Below are positions 16,131 to 25,056 of a stretch of 64,000 nt of DNA, in pieces. This DNA is from Bacteroidales bacterium (GTDB taxonomy: Bacteria; Bacteroidota; Bacteroidia; Bacteroidales; Bacteroidaceae): NCBI GenBank assembly GCA_004557185.1, contig SFEP01000005.1, positions 42,882-106,881 of the forward strand. Direction: 5' to 3'. The position numbers and the translations under genes are program-made. Under the pieces are notes generated by a model, which did not search any database, had not been told where the DNA came from, and worked only from the letters and a program-made list of their open reading frames with translations. Numbering within the stretch: the first letter of the stretch is position 1; every line of letters starts with the position of its first letter.

Positions 16131-19046
16131 ATGCGCCATTTCACCCGTTTGCTGCTACTCATCGTGCTGCCCGCAGCCCTCATGCTGTCGTGTTCTACGA
16201 AAAAGAACACGGCACAGACGCGCAGGTGGCATGCCTTCACGGCGCGCTTCAACACCTACTTCAACGGGCACGAGGCTTTCGTGGCTGGCGAACAGGCCAA
16301 GCAGGAGGGGCACACCGACGACTTCACTGAACTCCTGCCCGTGTTCTACGTGAGTCAGGAGAAATCGCGCACCCTGGGCAAAACGAACTACGAAACGGCC
16401 ATCACAAAGTGCCAGAAGGCCATACAGTTGCACTCCATCAAGAAGCGGCCGCAGGTGAGCGCAAGCAAACGGCAGAACCCCAAAACGAGGGCCTACTTGC
16501 AGCGCAAGGAGTTTAACCCGTTTCTGAAACACGCATGGCTGCTCATGGGGCAGGCACAGTTTGAAAAAGGGGAGTTCCTCGAAGCCGCCACCACCTTTGC
16601 CTACATTGCCCGCCTCTACGCCGCCGAGCCCTTGGTGGCCTCCGAGGCCCGCCTGTGGCTGGCGCGCTGCTACAGCCAGACGTCATGGTTCTACGACGCT
16701 GAGGAGGCGCTGGGCAGGGTGCGCCGCGACAGCACCACCCGCCGCTTGCTGCGCCAGGCCGACGTGACGCAGGCCGACATGCTGCTGCGCCAAGGTCGCT
16801 TGCAGGAGGCCCTGCCCTATCTGCAGCGCACGGCACGCTACGCCCGGCCCAAGGTGCAGAAGGCCCGCATGTACTACCTGCTGGGGCAGGTGAACCACCG
16901 CCTGGGGCAGCACGACGCGGCCTACAAGGCGCTACGCAAATGCGAAAGGCTCAGTCCGCCCTTCCAGTTGGCCTTCAACGCCCGCATCCTGCAAACCGAG
17001 GTGCTGGCGCAGGATGCCCGCTCGGAACGCAAAATGATAACCCGCCTCAAACGCATGGCGCGGCAGGAGAACAACAAGGATTACCTGGACCAAGTGTATT
17101 TTGCCCTGGGCAATATATATATGGTGCAGAAGGACACGGCGCAGGCCATTGTGGCCTACGAGAAAGGCCGCGCCAAGGGCACCCGCAGCGGGGTGGAGAA
17201 GGGGATGCTACTGCTGCGCCTGGCCGAGGTCTACTGGGAGCAGCGCCGTTTCTCACTGGCGCAGAAATGCTACACCGAGGCCCTGGGCATGATCGACAAA
17301 ACGCGTTCGGGCTACGAGCAGGCCACACACCGCTCGAAGGTGCTCGACAAGTTGGTGCCCCACACCGAAGCCATACACCTGCAGGACAGTTTGCTGGCAC
17401 TCGCCGTGATGAGCGAGGCCGACCGCAACGCAGCCATCGACCGCCAAATAGAAATACTGAAACGCAAGGAGGCGGAGGAGAAACGAGCCCGAGCCGACTC
17501 GGCAGCACAGGCCCGCGCCGCACAGAACGGGCAGGGCAACAACGACCGACCCGGAGGCGACAACCCGCAGCAGAACACCTCGCAGAAGAAGGACGGCGCA
17601 TGGTACTTCTACAACCCCATGCTGGTGATGCAGGGAAAGCAGGACTTCAAGAAATACTGGGGCAAACGCGCCAACGAGGACAACTGGCGACGCTCTGACA
17701 AAAGCGTGGTGCGACTGGACGACGAGGAGGGCTTCGACTATGCCGCCGACGACTCGCTGCAAACGGCAGCCGACTCGCTGCAGCAACACACCGACGAGGA
17801 GGAGAACAAAGGCCCCGCCGAAGCCGCCGACGACCCTCACAAACGGGAATACTACATGGCGCAAATCCCCTTCAGCCCCGAGGCTAAGGCCGAGGCTCAC
17901 GCCGTGCTGAGCGAAAGCCTCTTTGCCGCAGGCATCATCGAGAAGGACGACTTGGCTGACTTCCCGCTGGCCGAGCAAACGCTGCAACGCCTGGTGCGCT
18001 CCTACCCCGACTTTGAGCAGCGCGGCGACGCCTTCTACCACTTGTTCCTGCTCTACTCGCGCTGGGGGCGCCACAGCGAGGCCAATGCCATGCGTGACTC
18101 GCTGGCCTGGCTCTACCCGCAGCACGAGCAAACGCCTGTCATCACCGCCCCCGACTTTGAATACCGTGCCCGCTTCGGCCGTGAAATAGAGGACTCGCTC
18201 TACACGCTCACCTACAAGGCTTACCGCGCACGGCAGAACGCCCAGGTGGCAGCCTACTACGCCGAGAGCACCGACTCCTGGCCCAAAGGTGCCAACCGTC
18301 CGAAGTTTATGCTGTTGCACGTGCTGAGCCGCCTGCACACGGCCGACGCCAAAACGCTGGCCGCCGAGCTGCGCGAACTCCTGCAGCAGTATCCCGAAAG
18401 CGACGTGAGCGAAATGGCGGGCATGCTGGCCAAGGGCCTCGAGGCCGGACGCCAGATAGGCACGGGCACCTTCGACATCGGCTCGCTCTGGAGCCGCCGC
18501 ACCGCAACCGCCGACAGCACCATGGCGGGGGCACTGGCCGCGCAGCAGTTTACGGCCGAACGCACCACGCCCTTTGCCTGCGTCATAGCCTACCCCACCG
18601 ACTCGCTCGACACCAACACGCTGCTCTACGAGATGGCGCACTTCAACTTCAGCACCTTCGTGGTGCGGGGCTTCGACATGCAGGTGCAGCACGAGCAGGG
18701 CCTCTCGCAGTTTGCCGTCACGGGCTTCCAGTCGTACGACGAGGCCCACGCCTATGCCCAGCGCCTCTACGCCGCGCCGCACCTCAGGCCGCTGCTCTCC
18801 AAGGCGCGCCTCGTGCTCATCTCGGCCAACAACCTCAAACTGCTCGGCACGCGCTTCAGCTACGACGACTACAAACGCTTCTTCGACGAACATTTTGCCC
18901 CCATCGAGCCCGATCCCTCGCTGCCCATCGAGCAACAGGCTCCCGTGAAGCAAATATACGAGGACGAGCTCACGCCCGAACAACTGCAGCAACTGCAGCA
19001 GAAGAAGGAGGACACCGACGATGACGACGAGGGCGAATGGTATTGA
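16131..19046 (+). CDS. porW: T9SS-associated lipoprotein PorW/SprE-like, TPR-rich
   Basis: A 971-residue lipoprotein with lipobox LMLSC (Cys21). The N-terminal SCSTKKNTAQTRRWHAFTARF and FNTYFNGHEAF are characteristic of PorW/SprE, an outer-membrane-associated lipoprotein needed for type IX secretion and gliding in Bacteroidetes. Residues about 110-420 are TPR-like helices, followed by a charged coiled linker. The C-terminal domain (TTPFACVIAYPTDSLDTNTLL) ends in an acidic tail. Family members also occur in species lacking T9SS, so secretion itself is inferred jointly from the sorting domains on nearby proteins. Confidence 0.88.
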   Translation: MRHFTRLLLLIVLPAALMLSCSTKKNTAQTRRWHAFTARFNTYFNGHEAFVAGEQAKQEGHTDDFTELLPVFYVSQEKSRTLGKTNYETAITKCQKAIQLHSIKKRPQVSASKRQNPKTRAYLQRKEFNPFLKHAWLLMGQAQFEKGEFLEAATTFAYIARLYAAEPLVASEARLWLARCYSQTSWFYDAEEALGRVRRDSTTRRLLRQADVTQADMLLRQGRLQEALPYLQRTARYARPKVQKARMYYLLGQVNHRLGQHDAAYKALRKCERLSPPFQLAFNARILQTEVLAQDARSERKMITRLKRMARQENNKDYLDQVYFALGNIYMVQKDTAQAIVAYEKGRAKGTRSGVEKGMLLLRLAEVYWEQRRFSLAQKCYTEALGMIDKTRSGYEQATHRSKVLDKLVPHTEAIHLQDSLLALAVMSEADRNAAIDRQIEILKRKEAEEKRARADSAAQARAAQNGQGNNDRPGGDNPQQNTSQKKDGAWYFYNPMLVMQGKQDFKKYWGKRANEDNWRRSDKSVVRLDDEEGFDYAADDSLQTAADSLQQHTDEEENKGPAEAADDPHKREYYMAQIPFSPEAKAEAHAVLSESLFAAGIIEKDDLADFPLAEQTLQRLVRSYPDFEQRGDAFYHLFLLYSRWGRHSEANAMRDSLAWLYPQHEQTPVITAPDFEYRARFGREIEDSLYTLTYKAYRARQNAQVAAYYAESTDSWPKGANRPKFMLLHVLSRLHTADAKTLAAELRELLQQYPESDVSEMAGMLAKGLEAGRQIGTGTFDIGSLWSRRTATADSTMAGALAAQQFTAERTTPFACVIAYPTDSLDTNTLLYEMAHFNFSTFVVRGFDMQVQHEQGLSQFAVTGFQSYDEAHAYAQRLYAAPHLRPLLSKARLVLISANNLKLLGTRFSYDDYKRFFDEHFAPIEPDPSLPIEQQAPVKQIYEDELTPEQLQQLQQKKEDTDDDDEGEWY

Positions 19047-19087
19047 AGCCACCACGCCTATAATGGAGCATATCCCAAAAGTTTTCG

Positions 19088-19095
19088 TAACTTTG
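19088..19095 (+). promoter_or_regulatory. -7 box for glyS
   Basis: TAACTTTG then C, matching TAnnTTTG, 27 nt upstream of the glyS ATG. Confidence 0.75.
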
Positions 19096-19121
19096 CAGCC
19101 AAATTTTTACAACTCAGCATT

Positions 19122-20663
19122 ATGGCACAGGAAGACGTTTTCAAGAAAATTGTATCTCACTGCAAGGAATACGGCTTTGTATTCCCCTCAAGCGATATAT
19201 ACGACGGGCTCGGCGCTGTCTACGACTACGGACAGAACGGCGTGGAGCTGAAAAACAACATCAAGCAGTACTGGTGGCAATCGATGGTGCTGCTGCACGA
19301 GAACATCGTGGGCATCGACGCTGCCATCTTCATGCACCCCACCGTGTGGAAGGCTTCGGGCCACGTCGACGCCTTCAACGACCCCCTCATCGACAACCGC
19401 GACAGCAAGAAGCGCTACCGCGCCGACGTGCTCATCGAGGATCAGCTCGCCAAGATTGAGGAGAAAATCAACAAGGAAGTGGCTAAGGCTCAGAAACGCT
19501 TCGGCGACGCCTTCGACGAGGCCCAGTTCCGCGCCACCAACGGCCGCGTGCTCGAGCATCAGGCCAAATTCGACGCCCTGCACGAGCGTTACAGCAAGGC
19601 CATGAACGACATGGACCTGGCCGAACTCAAGCAAATCATCCTCGACGAGGAAATCGTATGCCCCATCTCCGGCACACGCAACTGGACGGACGTGCGCCAG
19701 TTCAACCTCATGTTCAAAACCGAGATGGGCTCCACAGCCGACGGTGCCTCCACCGTCTACCTGCGCCCCGAAACGGCACAAGGCATCTTCGTGAACTACC
19801 TGAACGTGCAGAAGACGGGACGCATGAAAATCCCCTTCGGCATCGCACAGATAGGCAAGGCTTTCCGCAACGAAATTGTGGCACGCCAATTCATCTTCCG
19901 CATGCGTGAATTCGAGCAGATGGAAATGCAGTTCTTCGTGAAGCCCGGCACCGAGCTCGACTGGTTTACCCAGTGGAAGCAGCACCGCCGCGCATGGCAC
20001 GAGGCCCTGGGCTTCGGCTCCGAAAACTACCGCTACCACGACCACGAAAAACTGGCGCACTACGCCAACGCCGCCACCGACATCGAGTTCAAGATGCCCT
20101 TCGGCTTCAAGGAGGTGGAAGGCATTCACTCCCGCACCAACTTCGACCTTTCGCAGCACGCCAAGTACTCGGGCCGCAAAATTGAATACTTCGACCCCGA
20201 GACCAACGAGAGCTACACGCCGTACGTCATCGAGACCTCCATCGGCGTGGACCGCATGTTCCTCAGCGTGATGTGCCACTCTTATCAGGAGGAGAAACTC
20301 GAAGGCGGCGAAACCCGCGTGGTGCTCAAGCTGCCCGCAGCCCTGGCACCCGTCAAGCTCGCCGTGCTGCCGCTGGTCAAGAAGGACGGCCTGCCCGAAA
20401 AGGCACACGAAATCATGAACGACCTCAAGTTCCACTTCAACTGCAAGTATGAGGAAAAGGACAGCATCGGAAAGCGCTACCGCCGTCAGGATGCCATCGG
20501 CACGCCCTACTGCATCACCGTGGACCACGACACGCTGACCGACAACTGCGTGACGCTGCGCGACCGCGACACCATGGAGCAGACGCGTGTGCCCATCAGC
20601 GAACTGCGTGCCCTCATCGAGGACAAGGTGAGCATCACCTCTCTCCTCAAGAAACTGCAGTAA
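19122..20663 (+). CDS. glyS: Glycine-tRNA ligase, single-chain type
   Basis: Class II synthetase charging tRNA-Gly; 513 residues, homodimeric eukaryote-like form. Class II motifs are visible: FNLMFKTEMGSTADGASTVY, RPETAQGIFVNYL, FRNEIVARQFIFRMREFEQ (motif 2) and SIGVDRMFLSVM (motif 3). A C-terminal anticodon-binding domain follows (KLAVLPLVKKDGLPEKAHEI). The start MAQEDVFKKIVSHCKEYGF is standard. It is followed by the FKBP lipoprotein gene, an arrangement common in Bacteroidales. Confidence 0.97.
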   Translation: MAQEDVFKKIVSHCKEYGFVFPSSDIYDGLGAVYDYGQNGVELKNNIKQYWWQSMVLLHENIVGIDAAIFMHPTVWKASGHVDAFNDPLIDNRDSKKRYRADVLIEDQLAKIEEKINKEVAKAQKRFGDAFDEAQFRATNGRVLEHQAKFDALHERYSKAMNDMDLAELKQIILDEEIVCPISGTRNWTDVRQFNLMFKTEMGSTADGASTVYLRPETAQGIFVNYLNVQKTGRMKIPFGIAQIGKAFRNEIVARQFIFRMREFEQMEMQFFVKPGTELDWFTQWKQHRRAWHEALGFGSENYRYHDHEKLAHYANAATDIEFKMPFGFKEVEGIHSRTNFDLSQHAKYSGRKIEYFDPETNESYTPYVIETSIGVDRMFLSVMCHSYQEEKLEGGETRVVLKLPAALAPVKLAVLPLVKKDGLPEKAHEIMNDLKFHFNCKYEEKDSIGKRYRRQDAIGTPYCITVDHDTLTDNCVTLRDRDTMEQTRVPISELRALIEDKVSITSLLKKLQ

Positions 20664-20724
20664 GCCCGCTCCCCCCTTCCCTCACACCACGCCCACACCT
20701 CATTTCACCGCCAACACCTGTCAC

Positions 20725-21399
20725 ATGAAAAGCCTTTCCCTCAAAGCCCTCTGGCCGCTCTGCCTCCTGCTGTGGCTGCCCTTTGCCGCCGCATGCGAGG
20801 ACAATGCAGGCGACACCGACACCGGTGAGTTCACCTACCAATGGCAACAGCGCAACGCAACCTTCTTCACCGAGCGCATGGCCGAGGCCAAGGCAGCCGT
20901 GGCCCAAGCCCAAGCCACCTATGGCGAGGATTGGCAGGCCCACTGCGAGTGGCGCGTGTTCCGCAGCTACGCCAAGCTCTACGAGGGCGCAGTCAAGCCC
21001 ACCGACTCCATATGCTGCCGCATCGTGGAGCGCGGCACGGGCACCGTCAGCCCCCTCTACACCGACTCTATACGGGTGAACTACGTAGGGCGACTCATTC
21101 CCACCGAGAGCTACACCGCCGGCCGCGTGTTCGACCACAGCGGCCTTTACGAGAGCGACGACTACGTGTTCAACCCCGCCTTTGCCGTGCCCACCAAGCT
21201 GGGCGTGAGCAACCTCGTCGAGGGATACACCACAGCCGTGCAGCACATGGTGGTGGGCGACCGCTGGCTGGTTTACATCCCCCAGGAACTGGGTTATCAG
21301 GGCACGTCGTCGGGCGTACTGCCGCCCTACTCCACCCTCACCTTCGACATGCAGCTGAAAGGCATTTACCGCAAGGGCGAAGTGGTGGGCAACTGGTAA
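20725..21399 (+). CDS. FKBP-type peptidyl-prolyl isomerase lipoprotein
   Basis: 224 residues. The signal peptide ends with a lipobox at AAAC (Cys24). The FKBP fold occupies about residues 90-215: DSIRVNYVGRLIPTE, GRVFDHSG, LVEGYTTAVQHMVVGDRWLVYIPQELGYG-like (GYQG here) and PPYSTLTFDMQLKGI. The protein probably assists folding in the periplasm or at the envelope. It lies 61 bp after glyS and is closed by a strong terminator at 21421. Confidence 0.92.
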   Translation: MKSLSLKALWPLCLLLWLPFAAACEDNAGDTDTGEFTYQWQQRNATFFTERMAEAKAAVAQAQATYGEDWQAHCEWRVFRSYAKLYEGAVKPTDSICCRIVERGTGTVSPLYTDSIRVNYVGRLIPTESYTAGRVFDHSGLYESDDYVFNPAFAVPTKLGVSNLVEGYTTAVQHMVVGDRWLVYIPQELGYQGTSSGVLPPYSTLTFDMQLKGIYRKGEVVGNW

Positions 21400-21420
21400 G
21401 CCCTGCACCCCCGCATCCAC

Positions 21421-21466
21421 ACACCGCCGCCATCCGTGCCAGCCACGGGTGACGGCGGTGTTTTTT
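21421..21466 (+). terminator. Terminator after the FKBP gene
   Basis: CACCGCCG and CCGTG pair with CACGG and CGGCGGTG around a short loop, followed by six T. Confidence 0.9.
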
Positions 21467-21561
21467 GCAAAAAACTTGAATACAAGGGAGAGAAAATGCA
21501 GGTAACACCCCTCAAAGGCAAGAAAATGGGCGGACTGAAAGCCGCCAACGCCTATTTTTGT

Positions 21562-21569
21562 TAACTTTG
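21562..21569 (+). promoter_or_regulatory. -7 box for the InaA-like kinase gene
   Basis: TAACTTTG then C, matching TAnnTTTG, 37 nt upstream of the ATG. Confidence 0.75.
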
Positions 21570-21606
21570 CCATCAAGCAACACACTTTTACGAACCGCCT
21601 GATGCC

Positions 21607-22326
21607 ATGAAAATCATACTCAACCCCAAGTACGAACGTCTGCGCGGCTACATGCAGAACCTGGAAGAACATTTTGAGAAGGAAGGACACGAAATACATG
21701 CCGGCCGCAACAACCTGCGCACGCTCCACACCGACGGCCTGACGCTGTGCGTGAAGCGCTACGCTCCGGCCTCGCTCAAACGCGAAGTGCAACAGGCCCT
21801 CTACAAGTCGTCGAAGGGCAAACTGGCCTACCTCAGTCCCATGCTGCTCCGGGAGAGGGGCTTCGAGAGTCCCGAAAGCGTGGCACTGGTCATCTACCGA
21901 CGCCACCTGTGGCGTACCACCTCCTACTTCGTATGTCTGCACTCCGACTACCGCTACAGCATGGAGGACATCAGCAGTCATACGCCCGAGGAGCAGGACG
22001 AACTCATAGCCTGCTTTGCCCGCTACGCCGCCCGCCTGCACGACGACGGCTTCATGCACCGCGACTTCTCGTCGTCGAACATACTCTACGACAAGATTGA
22101 CGGGCGCTACCACTTCTCGCTCATCGACACCAACACCCTGCAGTGCGGACGCTCCGTGAGCATTGAGGCCGGATGCCGCAACCTGGCGCAACTCACAGGC
22201 GACGACGCCTTTTTCAGCCGCTTGGCCACGCACTATGCCCAAGCACGCGGCGCCGACGTAGCACTCTGCGCCCAACTCATCACGCAAGCCCGCCTCAAAG
22301 CCAGCAACCAGCAGCCCCGGCCCTGA
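21607..22326 (+). CDS. Lipopolysaccharide kinase (InaA/WaaP-like)
   Basis: A 239-residue protein-kinase-fold protein of the Kdo/WaaP/InaA group, likely phosphorylating a lipopolysaccharide core sugar at the inner face of the membrane. The catalytic loop GFMHRDFSSSNIL contains H-R-D and N, and FSLIDTN supplies the metal-binding Asp. The VKRYAP lysine is the likely ATP-binding residue. No membrane segment. The substrate is inferred from the family only. It has its own promoter and is followed by a long inverted repeat. Confidence 0.88.
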   Translation: MKIILNPKYERLRGYMQNLEEHFEKEGHEIHAGRNNLRTLHTDGLTLCVKRYAPASLKREVQQALYKSSKGKLAYLSPMLLRERGFESPESVALVIYRRHLWRTTSYFVCLHSDYRYSMEDISSHTPEEQDELIACFARYAARLHDDGFMHRDFSSSNILYDKIDGRYHFSLIDTNTLQCGRSVSIEAGCRNLAQLTGDDAFFSRLATHYAQARGADVALCAQLITQARLKASNQQPRP

Positions 22327-22356
22327 CAAAGCCCGCAGGCCATGCGCCACCACCAC

Positions 22357-22422
22357 GCCGTGGTCAGCAACTACCCCCAAGCGGCCGCACGCCGCCCCAC
22401 GCGAGTAGTTGCTGACCACGGC
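22357..22422 (+). terminator. Long stem-loop downstream of the InaA-like gene
   Basis: An uninterrupted 18-bp inverted repeat, GCCGTGGTCAGCAACTAC (22357-22374) against GTAGTTGCTGACCACGGC (22405-22422), with a 30-nt GC-rich loop. It lies 30 nt after the stop codon and is followed by CCTTATTATATAGG. The position suits a terminator, but the stem is unusually long and there is no T-run. Confidence 0.6.
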
Positions 22423-22497
22423 CCTTATTATATAGGAAGCGCGTGGAAAAATGCATACGCCGCGACAGAGAAAATCCATGCTTTGTCATCGGATTTC

Positions 22498-22674
22498 CAA
22501 CGCCTGAAAAAAAATTTTCAACACTTGAAAATAAAATTCCAACACTTGAAAAAATTTTTTCAAGGCTTGAAAAAAAATTGTCAAGGCGGGAAATTTTTCT
22601 GACACGGCATGGATTTTTTCTTGCACGGCATGGATTTTTTCTTGCACGGCATGGATTTTTTCCGACACGGCATC
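22498..22674 (-). repeat. Eight-unit 21-bp array with two sequence types, copy R6
   Basis: Eight head-to-tail 21-bp units start at 22498, 22519, 22540, 22561, 22582, 22603, 22624 and 22645, then CACGGCATC (22666-22674). Units 1-4 are of the CTTGAAAA ... TTTTCAA type, unit 5 is a hybrid, and units 6-8 are CACGGCATGGATTTTTTC type. The total, 8 x 21 + 9 bp, obeys the same length rule as copies R1-R4. The right end is GCATC; the left end is not a clear GATGC. The rest of the 22327-22885 gap contains the stem-loop at 22357 and the promoter at 22851. Confidence 0.9.
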
Positions 22675-22850
22675 CCGTCCGACCGTGCGGGCATGCCGTG
22701 CGAAACGGAAACCACCGCCGCGACGCCATGGCTGGCCGGCGCTTTCACCCGAAAGTGGCAAGACGCTAAAGCAGGCGGACGAAGGGGCCGACGAAACGCC
22801 AACAAACACTAAAAAAGGGCTCACAGCACACGTAGATGGAATTTTGTACG

Positions 22851-22858
22851 TACTTTTG
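22851..22858 (+). promoter_or_regulatory. -7 box for the DUF6242-bamA block
   Basis: TACTTTTG then C, matching TAnnTTTG, 27 nt upstream of the ATG at 22886. It excludes the in-frame upstream ATG at 22685. Confidence 0.75.
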
Positions 22859-22885
22859 CAACTTGTAAAAAACTATCTGACACCC

Positions 22886-24274
22886 ATGCGCAAGCACCTA
22901 CACACCCTCATGCTCCTCGTAGCCTCTGTGCTGACAGCGGGCTTCACCACAGCATGTGGCTCCGACGACTACACAAGCGGCGAACTCTCGCGCGACTGCC
23001 TTATCACCGAGGTGACGCTGGGCACGCTCAACCGCACGATGCACACCCTCGACAGCCAGGGCGAGGACAGCACCTACACCGTGACGGTGACGGGCTCGAT
23101 GTACCCCATGCACATCGACCAGTTGGCGGGCAAGGTCTACAACCCCGACTCCCTGCCCGTGGGCACCGATGTGAGCAAGGTGGTGTTCAGCACCTTCAAC
23201 GTGCGCTACGGCATGAGCATCCGCAGCCTTAACACGGGCAACGACACCATTTTCACCACCACCGACAGCACCGACTTCCGCACGCCACGCATCGTCAAGG
23301 TGTATGCACAGGATGCTACGATGACCCGCGAGTACGAAGTGAAGGTCAACCTGCACACCGAAGAGCCCGACAGTTGCGCCATGGTGATGTGGCAGAACGA
23401 TGCCACCTCGCCGCTGGCCGCGATGACCGCGATGCAGGCCGTGGCCCACGAGGGTACGGTCTACGTGGTAGGCGACACCCCCGTCGGCGCGCAGCCATGC
23501 GTCACGCTGCGCAAGCAGGAGCCCCAGTCATGCTTCGACGTGCGCCCCGTGGACTGCCCCATCGGTCAGCTGCGAGTGCACACATTGCGAGTGCACCACG
23601 GCGCCTTCTACGCGCTGGCCGGCCAGACACTGGTGACGGCCGCACACCCCGCCGGCCCCTGGCTTGAAGTGCCCGGCGCACCCGCCCTCGACGATCTGGC
23701 GGGCTCGGGTGCCGACAGCCTCTACGCCTTGAGCGGAGGCCAGATGCTGTGCAGTGCCGACGGCATCACGTGGCAGGCCACCGAGGCCGACGAGCCCCAC
23801 ATGCTGCCCACCGCCGATGCCTGCATAGCCGCTATTCCTGCACGCCACAACGACAACATGACGGGCCTCGTGCTCTACGGCACACGTGACGGCCAGGCCG
23901 TGACGTGGCATCGCGACGTATATAAGGAAGGCAACTTCTCTTTCCCTTGGTTCTACCTCACCCCCATCAGCGCCCAGGCCGCCACCGTGCCGCCCCTGCT
24001 GCAGCAAGCCTCGCTCATGCCTTACGACGACGGCGCGCTGCTCATCGGCCTTACGCCCCAGGGCACTATGGCACCCTGCTACCTGACGCACGACGGAGGC
24101 CGCTCATGGCTCACGGGCGAAATGAAGACGCCCTCGCTGCAGGGCGCTTCCTGCGTGACAGCCGCCGTCGACGACGAGCATTACGTGTGGATTATTGCCG
24201 GCGGCACGGGCGAGGTATGGCGGCTGCGCATCAACCGCCTGGGATGGAAGCAGCAGGACACACGCTTTGAGTAA
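22886..24274 (+). CDS. DUF6242-type lipoprotein
   Basis: 462 residues from the ATG at 22886. The signal peptide ends at lipobox TTAC (Cys24) followed by GSDDYTSGE. An N-terminal immunoglobulin-like domain covers about 30-150. The C-terminal half has the short repeated strands of a beta-propeller (SADGITWQATEAD; THDGGRSWLTGEM, resembling BNR/Asp-box turns). I place it in the DUF6242 group from its gene position ahead of the DUF6089 and uppS genes, as in many Bacteroidales. The function is unknown; it is likely anchored in the outer membrane. Confidence 0.8.
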   Translation: MRKHLHTLMLLVASVLTAGFTTACGSDDYTSGELSRDCLITEVTLGTLNRTMHTLDSQGEDSTYTVTVTGSMYPMHIDQLAGKVYNPDSLPVGTDVSKVVFSTFNVRYGMSIRSLNTGNDTIFTTTDSTDFRTPRIVKVYAQDATMTREYEVKVNLHTEEPDSCAMVMWQNDATSPLAAMTAMQAVAHEGTVYVVGDTPVGAQPCVTLRKQEPQSCFDVRPVDCPIGQLRVHTLRVHHGAFYALAGQTLVTAAHPAGPWLEVPGAPALDDLAGSGADSLYALSGGQMLCSADGITWQATEADEPHMLPTADACIAAIPARHNDNMTGLVLYGTRDGQAVTWHRDVYKEGNFSFPWFYLTPISAQAATVPPLLQQASLMPYDDGALLIGLTPQGTMAPCYLTHDGGRSWLTGEMKTPSLQGASCVTAAVDDEHYVWIIAGGTGEVWRLRINRLGWKQQDTRFE

Positions 24275-24344
24275 AGGCCCGTTCCTCCCACGCTCCACCA
24301 CGCAGCCCTCCACCACGCCCCTTCACCCTCACATTTAAGTCAAC

Positions 24345-25037
24345 ATGTCCATCAAGCCCATAGCGCTGGCCCTGCTCGCAGCACTCGCCCTGCCCGCCAC
24401 GGTGCGTGCACAGCAAACGGAGACCTTCTACCGTCTGGAACTGGGCGGCGGCCTCGGCATGAACTTGGGCGTGAACGACCTCAAGCGACAGGTAGGCCTG
24501 AGCGCCAGCGGCATAGCCCGCTTCCCGCTGAACCACCGCATGGCCGTAAAGACCCTCGTGGGCTACGGCACAGTGAAAGGCAGCACCACGGGCCAGAAAG
24601 CCTTTCTGCCCGCCAACCCCAACGCCACGGGCGACGAACGACTGCAATACAGCGTCAGTGCAGGTGTGGTAGACGTCAACGCCCTCTACGAACTGCATTT
24701 CCTGCCCTACGGCTACGAGCGCGGCTACCAGGGCTACAAGCGCCTGGTGCCCTATCTGCAACTCGGCCTCGGCGTGGTCTACGCCACCGAGAGCAAGGCC
24801 GTAACGGCGGCCGTGCCGCTGGGCGTGGGACTGAAATACAAGGCCGCACCCCGGCTCAACTTGGGGCTCGACTTCCTCATGCACTTCACCATGAGCGACA
24901 AGATCGACGGGCTGGACGCGCCCCTGGGCATCTCCTCAAGCATGTTCCGCAACAAGGACCACTACGCCACGCTGCAATTCACCCTCACCTACGACCTGCG
25001 CCCCAAATGCCCCACCTGCAACCGCGACCTGCGCTGA
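24345..25037 (+). CDS. DUF6089-type outer-membrane beta-barrel protein
   Basis: A 230-residue protein with a cleavable signal peptide (ALPATVRAQQ). Alternating amphipathic strands rich in Gly and aromatic residues are typical of an eight-stranded barrel (RLELGGGLGMNLGVNDLK; YLQLGLGVVYATESKAV; LGVGLKYKAAPRLNLGL). The extreme C-terminus is CPTCNRDLR, an unusual CxxC end for a barrel. It lies 70 bp after the DUF6242 gene and 19 bp before uppS, so it is part of the same transcription unit. Confidence 0.82.
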   Translation: MSIKPIALALLAALALPATVRAQQTETFYRLELGGGLGMNLGVNDLKRQVGLSASGIARFPLNHRMAVKTLVGYGTVKGSTTGQKAFLPANPNATGDERLQYSVSAGVVDVNALYELHFLPYGYERGYQGYKRLVPYLQLGLGVVYATESKAVTAAVPLGVGLKYKAAPRLNLGLDFLMHFTMSDKIDGLDAPLGISSSMFRNKDHYATLQFTLTYDLRPKCPTCNRDLR

Positions 25038-25056
25038 CCCCAAATACCCCGAAACT

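Noticed and set aside
17253..19055. 600-codon minus-strand open frame
   Set aside because: It lies wholly within the PorW-like gene and has low-complexity composition; a GC-driven shadow.
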